The notes under the pieces were generated by a model that saw only the letters and a list, made by a program, of their open reading frames with translations, had not been told where the DNA came from and ran no database searches. DNA of 64,000 bases, taken from contig OZ024882.1 of the NCBI GenBank assembly GCA_964017185.1, forward strand, positions 40,521,988 to 40,585,987, given 5' to 3'. This stretch comes from Rugalucina vietnamica. Taxonomy: Eukaryota > Mollusca > Bivalvia > Lucinida > Lucinidae. Made by a program: the position numbers and the translations under genes. Positions 38,914 to 50,900 of this stretch are shown here, in pieces; position 1 is the first letter of the stretch; each line of letters starts with the position of its first letter.

Positions 38914-41900
38914 TCTTCTGTGAGAGTTATGGGGAGGCTATACTTTATACAGATCAATGTATACACTTGTATGATTCAGATGTGACATTTTCAGTAAGTA
39001 CATAATTTGTTTGACTTATGACACTTAATTTGAATAGCCAAAATTTGTGCGATAAAAACAAGATATGGCTTTACAAGCAGTTTCAGAGATCTTTGTAAGT
39101 GTTAACGTAGGATGCATGCCGGTTCGAGTACCATGCTATAAGCTAGCCATGAGCCTTCGGCTCAGGTAAGCTAACAAGTAAAGCTTATACGCATGTATGG
39201 GTGGTTGAAGAAAATCATCTTGATATGTTAGCGTTTAATCAGTTTTGTCATTTATTGAGTCATAAAGATGTAGGAAATGATGATTCTCTTTAATACAGCC
39301 AATGTTTACATTAGGTGGGAAAGACGATGTATGTAGCCAGTTCGTTGGCATACTAAATTTTCACCATGTCAGCTGGTGACTTAGTTGAACAAAGAATCGG
39401 ATAGTTGGTATAAAAACATAACAGAAGACAATGCTTATTGAATAATTTACTGTCTGTTTTTTAGTCATGAAATGCTAGTCATGGACTTTACAGCTGATGT
39501 TGATTCTATTGGGTGCCATGTAGAATATGGGTTGTTTTGAATATAAAAATGGTTCAAGGTAGTAATGTTACATTTTTTTCCAAAATTTTCATTAGGTTTG
39601 AAATGGAATTAAAATATGAATACTGGCAGTGAACAGGAATTTTTTATTTTAGGTCTAAATGAGTGTGGAGATTAAATCATCAGCTGTAATGTGACTATGC
39701 AGTGGTTACATGAACTGTTTCCAGATTATGTATGACATGGAAATTATATAGGAAGTAATGATTAAATTGAAACTGTGACATGGCATAACTACCGAGATAA
39801 CAAGATGTAGAACACAGGATATAAATGCCCATGACTAACTCAGCTAATTTTGAAGTACATGTAACAATAGACAAAGTAAATATGGAATATGTAAAAAAAG
39901 CTGGACATACAAACGTTACATATTATGCATAATGACTTTGGCTATGATATACATACTACATTGCTCTAAATCAGACATATGTATATAAATGCAAACCAGA
40001 AGACTTATGGTTATGTAAACGCTCACCTGAGACCGGAGATATATATTAATAAACTAATTTGACTAGAATGGGAATATACATGTAAAACTAGGGCAGAGGC
40101 AGACAGCCGTCTGGGCCGAAATATTTTCATAAACATAAGCCTTTTGTTCATTTGCTCATTTGCTTTATAGTAAGTTTTTTGCTATTAATTGACATTACCT
40201 ATTTTTTTTCATTCAAATGCATGGGTGATCTAAGTTGACTTTGCCTTTAAATAGGTCAAGGTCATCCCAGGGTCATGATTTATACAAACTTTGTAGAGCT
40301 CCATTGTTTGATGCTTCATGCCAAGTTTCAAAATCATATGCTTTCTGGTTCTGAAGAAGAAGATTTTTAAAGGATTTTTGCTATTTATAGCCATGGCGTT
40401 GATCTTGGTAATGTGACTTGGACTATTATACAATATTTTGTACCCCATTCCTAAGGATGTTCCACATGAAGTTTGGTTTTGATTGGCCAAGCGGTTTCAG
40501 ATGAGAAAATCTTTGAAATTGTGGACGGACGGACGCCGGAGCATGGTTATCCTATAAGTTCACCTTGTGAGCCTTGGGTTCAGGTGAGCTAAAAAGTGTG
40601 TATGGGTGGCAGTTAATGAAATCTTTACTTAACTTTTTTTTAGAGGTAAAAATTCCAAAGATAGTCTGTAAAAGACCCACTTCAAGAATTAATTTTCTAA
40701 TGGTTAGCATTATGTATATGTGTACTGAATATGATTTTGTGTACATATTTTTGACATGGTGTATGTTGCAATGACTTTGAACACAAGAAAACAACAAACA
40801 AGCAACCCGTCATAACAGAACTTACACGTTTTAACTGGTTAGATTTCGACTTCTTTTGACTCTGGAAAAATAAATGCGGATACATCGCTCCTTTTAAATT
40901 GTTTGTGCTGAGTATCAAACATATACCAACTTTAAGTTGAGCATCAGGTTGATTTTTAGTATGAATTTTAGTAGAACAACGTTATTCATAATGTCAAAAG
41001 ACATAAAAAATAATTTCTCTTGCATGCTTCTTTGACTGTACAGGCTGGTGTGTGTCGGACCTGGTTGGAAACCTGAAGTGTTGGTTTTCTCACGTGAAGG
41101 CTCAATTCATACTCAAACAACGAAGATACTAATGCTTTTGTTGGGATGGTGACGTCGATGCTGGCTAAACCGCAAAGTCAAAAGATCCCTGGAATCGGTG
41201 CTAGATGCTATCTTGCAGGATTCAATGTCTTTGACGAAAAGACACCTTAGAGCACAAAATGTGCACAGCGCATGCAGCTAACTTTACGACAGAAAAGAAT
41301 AGAATACAATACAATGGGGCAGAACAGGGTAGATGAGAATTAGAATAGAATAGAATAGAGTAATTTCAATATCACTAGCTGATCCGACATACAAGTCTGA
41401 CACAAATGTTATTGGTCCATGTGGAGCAATGGCAACCAAGCCCTTGGCTGTATGATGGTTCTTATATGAGCTGAAAAGCACAGATTGTAGCACTAGATTG
41501 GATGATGGCTGTTGGAGGAATACCTCAGTACAGTCCACAATGCACCGCGTCTGGTCAAACCCTAGGTCCTTGAATGACTGTGGCATCCTTGATTGAATAA
41601 GTGACTTAGGTGGCCACAAGGGTAACTGAGAAAGTACATGTTCCATATGTTTAATCCACTTGCAGAAGATGTCACTCACTGTTGATTGGGAAACACCAAA
41701 GCGATGCTCAAGGTCTAGTTCTCTGTAACCCTGTCTTAACCTACACAGCACAAGGAATACTTGATTTTGAACACTCAACACTGGTTCTCTACCTCTCATT
41801 GTGGTGTATGAATCATGGATAGGTCTAGTCTGGTAATATATTGAAGAAACACGGTGTCGTTCTGGTTGGAGGAAATCACAAAATGCCAAGAATGTCATAT

Positions 41901-44900
41901 AATCTGGCAGGCCCGTATAAAAACAGAAGTCGATTGGATTTCCTTTGAATCGATCAATTCCAAACAGTTGTTGCTTGCGACTTTCTTCCAATTCTAACTC
42001 GAGCTGTCTACTTTTGGCACGCTCTTCATCTAACAGCCTTTTCAACTCTTTGATGGTTTCATCCTTTATCACGGGTGTCTTGGTGGTGGTCACTTCAGAA
42101 ACCTGAAAAATATTTTACATACACATCAGGAGAAAAATTTATCTGTCCTTGCAAAATCATTAGGAAGCAACCTGTTTTGCATTCTGTCTTTTTCAAAAAC
42201 ATAAAAATTAGTAATCCTTTATATAAATTGATTTTATGTAGTTTTAAAAGGATTTTATATATGCAAATCGATCAAAAGGTAATTTTGTTCTGCATTGTGA
42301 ACAGACAATGTTGAAATGCTAAAAAAAGGTTTCCAAAGGATCGTGTAAGGAGAGTAGTTATAAGATTTTGTTCATTAGGCCAAAAAAAAAAAAAAAATAA
42401 GAATGTTTCCGGTAACATGCCAGAAAAAAAATGGGTCGATAGGTCGGGATTTTTTTTTTTTTTTTTTTAGGGAAGCCTTATCATGTAAAGTACCTGAACA
42501 TAGATATACAGTTTAATCAGAATTAAACTGTTTTCTCGTCCAGTGCACATGCACAGCTTCTAAGTTAAAACTTCAATTCAACATTTGTTATTCTTTTGCC
42601 GGTCCGATACTTGAAAAACATGATCTTTTTCTATTTTCGAGTTTTTATTTTCGGAAAACAGGAAAAAAATATTAGAGTCGGGGAGTTTTTGACAGGGTCG
42701 GTCGGGTTACCGGAAACATTCCTTTTTTTTTTGGCCTTACATGACAGTTTGTGTTTTATATTTGCACTGGCCTACATGTATATAAAGCTCATTATTTTAT
42801 CCATCTTTGTCTAGCATCAGATTCACAAAAAACATTTCCCATAGGATTTCTGATCAGGTCCCACACAAACCATGTACAGCTAATGATTTTTTTGGGATTA
42901 TAAGGTAGATGTTCAACTGCAAGAAGCAATTTTGATGAACATCACGTTATACAATTCACTTAGACTATAATTTCAACATTGTTATATCACTCAAAATGTC
43001 GCAAAGCTTTGAACATGTTGAAGATGGAACAATATGTATTAAAATACATAATTTTATGCATTGTATGTACATGTAGATATTGTATAAATGTATCCTTGTA
43101 ACATGTACCCCATGGCATTGTATTTATTTACCAAAACCTACCGATTGATTTGTCTCTGAGAGTGAAATAATCTTGAAAATGATGTAAAACTGAATTTAAT
43201 ATAGAGTATAGCCACTGAAAACCAAATAAAGATCATGGTGCGACACAAAACTTACTGACCCATATTGGGTATGAAAGGAGCAAACTTACTCCGTTGGGCT
43301 CTTTTCCTATCTTGTCTTTCATTAAAGATAGCTTCTTGGACAAGGGCGGTGATTTCACTGCAGATTGAACTGTCATGGTTGTAACGATACTCCGCACAGT
43401 CGGTGACATAGCTTCAAGCTCACTGTGTTTACGCTTCACTGCCTCTCGAACCTAGAATATATGATTATGAATACATTTCATTTTCAGAAAACCAACAATT
43501 TGGGTTCCAACCAGGTCCAACACAAACATGGGCTGTACAGTCACAGAAGATGGTTAGAGGCTGGAAATTTTGAATTTCAGGAAGTAGAGGAATTGTACTA
43601 TCCGTGTAGTGAATACAAAGGCTCTGATCAGAATTGCAGTTACTGTGAAGCTGATCTGGGACTTTGTTTTTGCCTATGCAGATTGTTGATTTTCCCTTGC
43701 AGTAGCTCAAATTACTTATCAGTCATGTATGAAAATGATTAGTATGAAATTTATTTATCTTTTTTTTTTTTTAAATTATTTTCCCAGTAAACAATTTTCA
43801 GTTATGATGAGACAGCAAATTTAAGCTTTTCTGCATACATGGTATATTAACCAGAAATTACATGTATGCGAATTCAATGCAATTTGCTAAAACACAACCC
43901 AGAGCTCCTATGTGATTCTCTAGGCCACTGCACTCTTATATACTGTTTAACTACATACATGTATATGCACTGTATGACATATTGGATGTTACCATCATGT
44001 ACTGCTGAAATGATATTTTATTTTAGAAAAAAATATAAATTTGAAATTTTTGTTCTACATTTCATTAATCCTTCTAAAAAACCAAAGCTGGTATGCTTTA
44101 TAACAAACAAGAAATGTGTTGATGGGCTGTAAACGCCACAATCAAATGACATTTTATGCTGCGGAGTGCTGCCTAGAATGAACTTGCAACAAAAGCACCT
44201 TTATCATTTACCAGAACTAAATGCACATTGTACCAGTCCATTTGCTGATGATTTATACCTGCAGAGTGAATAGCTAGCTGCACAAATATTCCACGATAAA
44301 ACACCATTGACATTTATTTAAACAGCTAAATGGCCATTTGAGTGCCACAAATAAAATAGTAAAATACCATAGCCTATCCAAAGCTCCTTGAAGAAGAGGA
44401 ACAGTCAAAACTTGGGCTTTCATTTACATGTTCTTCGTAGGTTTTGTGGTTAAACGTCCAAGTCAACTATTTTTCAGTCATGTTGGCAGTTTAAAATTTT
44501 TATATGAAAGTAAATGTATAAAAATAAGCAATGATCAGGAACTGTCGCAATCATTAATTAGGTGTCCTCGATGACCAATATACATGTACTATTGTGCACC
44601 AGTCATTTGTATCCCCGGCCCCCTAGGGCCAGAGATAGTGGGGACTCAGCGGGGCTGAAGTGCCAGGTTTTAACATCTGATGAGTCCCATGGATGTGCCG
44701 GGGACAACTCGCAGCTGTTGTTCCACATTATGTCGGCCTCCGGGGAGCCGGGGCTTTTAGCAGGGATTTTACCACAAATCTGGCCCCGCAGTGCTGGGCT
44801 TTTAACAGGGCTTTAAAGATTGAAAAGTTAAAAGCCCCGCTAATCCCGGCCCTATGGGGAGCCGGAGATACAAATGACTGGTGCATTATGTTCAACAAAT

Positions 44901-47900
44901 GGGCAAAGATACAAACACATTTAAACTCTTGACGAAACCGCTGTTGTGTAGTGGTTAAGACACTGGCCTGACTAAGCAGGGGTCATGGGTTCGATCCCAC
45001 CCCGGCTTCACTTTTTTCGGCTGGGACTTTAAACAGAAGCCCCTTCTCCGAATGACCTTAAGCTGCTGGTGTGTCGTTAAACCCCAACAAAAACGGAACC
45101 TTTTGATCATAAGCAGAACATAGCCATGTCTGTGAAATCTTGACTGGTTTATGGTCAACTCGTACTTTTTCCAACTCGTCCCTAGTCAAGTCGTACTTTT
45201 CAATTGGTCAACTCGTACTGACGTAAACTCGTTCCTTTAGTCAACTCGTACTTTTTTTTTTTGTCAACTCGTACTTTTGAAACAATCTTATATATTTTAT
45301 GAATATTTATTTGACAAATATGATGTTTTGCATTTTATTGTGCCTTTTCTTGAAAAAAGATGTAATCACAAGCACTACATGCATGACGTATTTATGCTTT
45401 AGTTAATTAAAACATTGACCGTGTGAGCAGAATTTATCTGAATCTCATATTCAGGCTTAGGTCATGCATGACGTAAATCATCACCTGAGTGAGCGGATTT
45501 TACTACATAATAGTAACGGTTAATTGAATATTTTACCTACATGACCATGCAGAATGGGAACGACTGCGTCTTTTAAATTATTTCAAATAAAGTTTTATCA
45601 GTTTTATCAATTTTAACATAAATGGGGAATGAAAGAAAAACTGAAAATTGCATTTCATGCAGCAAGAAGGTGACGGGGAGACAGCATGCCATTCAGTGCA
45701 ATTCCTGTGGCATGTGGCAACATAGAAAATGCGACACCGGTAAGCATCTTCCAACATAAACTGACTAAACATGGGTTTGAACCCCAATGACACGATGGCG
45801 GGCTGACGCATGTATTTGTTGAATTTCTATTAAGTTAAACAGTAACCGTCATTTTCTTGATGTTTATTATCAATTTAAATGGTATCAAATTAGCTGGAAG
45901 CAGCAACAAAATATTGCTAGTGTTTTGATATATCCATAAGCATTTTTTCTGTGCCGCTGCTCGTATATTTTACTCTTTTTTCTAGGAATCACGCATCTCA
46001 CATATAGGCTGATGTGCAAGGATCGCCTTTCTGTCAATTTTCTTTGTCATGGCTGCAAAGAAATGAGCACAGCCATGATCTGAATTCCACAGCACGTCAG
46101 AGCTTGGACATACCACCGCCCATGTTTGATATATCAACTATTCCAAACCTGACAAGTGATACCGATATGTCTCGAGGTGGTGATGAGACTGGTGCTGTAG
46201 TGCTTGAAGACATGTAAGATTGATTTTGGTCTCTCGACGTTATGTTGCTAATTTTGTGTTAAAAAGAATTTGATTGATTGAAGGCATATACATATTGTAT
46301 ATACTTGCTTTTTTGTCTGAAAAACGTAGTCTAACCCCCAACAAAGACTCACACTGATTGCTACTCTAATTAACCTCAAGATAACAAAAGGGGTGCGATT
46401 TGGCAAAAGTACGACTTGACCAATTATAAAGTACGAGTTGACCAAAGTAAAAAGTACGAGTTGACTAAGGTAAAATGCGGTACGAGTTTTTTTAGTACGA
46501 GTCGACCACAGTACGAGAAAAAAAAAGTACGAGTTGACCAGCACCCTCTTGACTAGCCCGGTTATGAGGCATGTGTTGATTCTTACTGTAACCACAGGCG
46601 CTTGAAGTCCTATATATAATTATAATCATAGTGTTAAGTCAATATAGAATATATTGACCAGGTAAGCAACTGTCCAAACGACCTCATTCCCTCCTTGAGT
46701 TCCGTTGACGCGCCCACTATTCTGCAGTAAATTTTGCGGGTGAAGACAACGTCAAAACGTTCGATTTTGAGGGAAATTTGTCTGAATGGCGACATTCAGT
46801 TGAACTTCAAACAGGCTATATGTTTTTAGCGATGTGTGACTACTTGGCTTCCATCTAAGTGCAATGTATCAGGAATATGTTTATTGTTATTTCAAAAATA
46901 AAAATTCAAACGCACGATCTTCTCCTAACCAACACAAACACTGAGCAAAAATGTCCTACCTCACTCGATCCGTTTCGCTGCCAGGATGAATGACGACGAT
47001 TTCACAGTTTCAAATGTAGAAAAACATGCTTGAGGAGATTGTAGCCATTCGAATATCATAAATTTATCCACCTGGTTGCAGCACAAATGTTCAAATATTT
47101 CACAAATTGTTGTTCTGTCCGTGAAATGGCCTCCATTTTTCTGACAAGCCTTGCTGACAAGTGATGTCATGATGACGTTCCGCGTGACCTGAGTGAGTGA
47201 GGCCCCAAGCGGGGTAAATAAGTAACTACTGTCCATACACCGTCGTACAGAAACTGCTTTTTTCAAAATCTCATATTCCAAAAAAACCCTTCAAGAAAAA
47301 AATACGACGCAACAAACTCATTACAGAGATTATGCGTCTTTTCATGAAAAATTTGTCTGACATTTTGGAGGTGTGTCACTTTCATAAAAACAGATTGCAC
47401 TCGATTGGTTCACTACACATGCCCTGTGCAAGGTCTTTTATTTTTCAGACAGAATGGGTAGCCGTAGTGTTCTGATAAAATGTACCTTCAGTAAAGCCTA
47501 GGTATCATTTGCCCCGATCATCGTACGATTTTTCGGCCAGCGATTTTGACTACGATCTTTTAGACATCGTAGGTAATCGTGGGCTATGACGTATGTGTTT
47601 ACAATTCATATGGGCAGCGTACGATTTCTGAATCTGCCTTTTGTCGACGTTCCGATACGAATCCGCAAGCCGATCGCATGGGTGACAGGGGGTCCGGACC
47701 TCTTTCCCCCCCCCCCCCCCTGGTAATAATTGCCAGATTATTAATTTTTGCCATATTGAAATTTTCCGTAAGACCCCTTCTGGGAATTTGGACCCCCCCC
47801 CCCCCCAACTGAGAAAATTTTCTAGATCCGCGCATGGATCGTACGGTAGTCGTAGGTCTCCGCAGATTTTAAGTGGATAGCGCACGAAGCCCTTGCTTTG

Positions 47901-50900
47901 TCCGTACGGAGTAACTTTACGTTCTGATACAAAACACTTTTTCTTGGCAGTCGCAGTCATAGGGTCTCCACAGACTTTAAGTGGGTATCGTACGGAGTTC
48001 CTTAGACTTCTGACTGATGCCTTGGTTATATTTTGCCTACGATTAGCTTAATTGCGATGATCGTACGATGCCAATTTTTGCGGTCTCCGCAGGGTGACCC
48101 TACGATGACCCTACGATTCTACGACTTCCTACGATCTCCGTAGCCTCTACGATTTTGTAAAAGTCTGCACTATTACAAAGTTTAAAAATCGTAAGACCGT
48201 AGCCCGTAGACACGTCGTACGTCATCATACGGGCGCCGTAGGGAGACCCCGCGATGATCGTGCGGTCACCTCACGATTTTTGTATGATAGTTTGAGGACA
48301 AAAATCGTACAGCGATCGTAGGGAGTCCACAACGGGTCATGTCTACTAGGTAACATTTGCCCCGGTAATTGAACGATTTTTCGGTCTGCGATTTTCCCTA
48401 GGAATTTAGACATCGTAGGTGATAATGGGCTACGACGTAGGTATTTACGATTCATGTGGGCATCGTACGATTTCATGTTCTGGCTTTCTTCGAATTTCCG
48501 AGTCATGAGAACCGTACGGCGATCGTAGGGAAATCGTAGGGTCTCCACCACTTTAAGTGGTAACCGCACGATCATCGCAGGGTTTCCGTACGGCGACAGT
48601 ACGGCGCCCGTACGATGCCACCCACGGCATGTCCACGGGCTACGATTTTACGATTTTTAAAAACTTGTAAAAGTGCAGACTACTACAAAATCGTAGAGGC
48701 TACGGAGATCGTAGGAAGCCATAGGAAGCCGTAGAATCGTAGGGACATCGTAGGGTCACCCTGCGGAGATCGCGCAAAAATGCAAAAAATAGCATCATCG
48801 TACGATCATAGCAAGCTAATCGTAGACCAATGTAACATAGGCTTAAAGATATTAATCTTAATTAAAGTCTACCCGGCGATCTCACACTTGAATTGAGCCG
48901 CCTCATGGGAAAACAAACAATATGCACAGGCGAAAACAAAGACGCAGATAAGCTTCATGGTAATCGCGAAGCTGATCAGCGCCTTTGTTTTCGCTACTCG
49001 AATTGTACGAATCCTCTTTTACTTAAATCCGAAATTTAAAGCTTCTAGCTCTTTTCTGTGCTTGTACAGGCCGGTTTCGGACACGACATTGTGGGTTTTT
49101 TCACGAGGCGCTCAGATAATCATTGCATTACACACCCAATTAAAAATGTAAAGTTCTTAGAAAACAAAAGTAACATAAAACATCTGGTCCGTGCGGCCCC
49201 CGTGACCGAGCGGTCTTTATCACTCGATTATCTCACCACTGTGCTTCCCCATATTGCTTACGGGTTTGCCATGCGGTTTTTCTCGGGGTTCTTTCGTTTT
49301 CGCCCACCTACTGATTGGCCCGTCTCATATGAGATGAAACAATCTTGAAAGTTACGTAAAACTGAATTTAAAAAAAAATCTGTTCCGTATTATAGCAATT
49401 ATCCTTCTTTACTTCATCTGTCACTTTTTGCAATCATTCAAGAGTATCGCCAGTAACTTCCGCACGAGATATTGCCTGCATTTTAATTACTAGTAAATTT
49501 TACCCGTCTCGACGTAGCAGTAAGATGATTGCGGTGATGAAGACAAATAAGATACCCACATACACACACACTCACACAATCTCAAATAAGACATACACAG
49601 AGGAAAAGAGAAAAAAAAATGACAAATTTGACCTTTGACCTCGATGACCTTGACCTTTCAAAAAATGAAACCCTCAAGCTAATATCCGGGGCCGCCCTCC
49701 ACATTCCCTCCAAGTTTGGTGAAGATCGGCCCAAGGACCTGGGAGGAACAAACAAAAAAACAACATAAATTTGACCTTTGACCACATACACACACACTCA
49801 CACAATCTCAAATAAGACATACACAGAGGAAAAGAGAAAAAAAAAATATGACAAATTTGACCTTTGACCTCGATGACCTTGACCTTTCAAAAAATGAAAC
49901 CCTCAAGCTAATATCCGGGGCCGCCCTCCACCTTCCCTCCAAGTTTGGTGAAGATCGGCCCAAGGACCCGGGAGGAACAAACAAAAAAACAACATAAATT
50001 TGACCTTTGACCCAATTGGACCCATAAATCTTAATCAGGGATCAACCCGTGTACACTCACCAACTTTCATGCAAATCAGACCAAGGACTGTCGTGTTACA
50101 GAAATTTGACCTTTGACCTCGATGACCTTGACCTTTAAAAAATGAACCCCTCGGCTAAAATCCAGGGCCTCCCTCAACCTTCCCACCAAGTTTGGTGAAG
50201 ATTGGCCCAAGGACCTGGGAGAAACAAACAGAAAAAAACAACATAAATTTGACCTTTGACCTCGATGACCTTTGTCCCAATTGGACCCATAAATCTTAAT
50301 CAGGGATCAACCTGTATACACTCACCAAGTTTTATGTAAATCGGACCAAGGACTGCTGAGATATAGAAATTTGACATTTGACCTCTATGACCTTGACCTT
50401 TAATAAATGAATCCCTCGAGCTAATATCCGGAAATTCGGTGAAGATCGGCCCAAGGACCTGGGAGAAGTAGGGGAACAAACAGAAAAAGAAACATGACCA
50501 ACAGAAAAAAAAACATAAATTTGACCTTTGACCTCGATGACCTTTGACCCAATTGGACCCATAAATCTTAATCAGGGATCAACCTGTATACACTCAGCAA
50601 GTTTCATGCAAATCGGACCAAGGACTGCTGAGATACAGAAATTTGACCTTTGACCTCGATGACCTTGTCCTTTTAAATAATTAACCCATCGAGCTAATAT
50701 CCGAGACCGCCCTGTATACACTCACCAAGTTTCATGCAAATCGGACTATGGACTGCCGAGATACAGAAATTTGACCTTTGACCTCGATGATATTGACCTT
50801 TGGAAAAATGAACCCCTCCAGCTAATATCTTGGGCCGCCCTCAACCTTCCCACCAAGTTTGGTGAAGATTGGCCTAAGGACCTGGGAGGAACAAACAGAA

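Noticed and set aside
44937-45098. tRNA gene
   Set aside because: A and B boxes are present, but the sequence does not close into a full cloverleaf and continues into a SINE body with tail. The same applies at 27281, 29975, 4497, 49195 and 59866.
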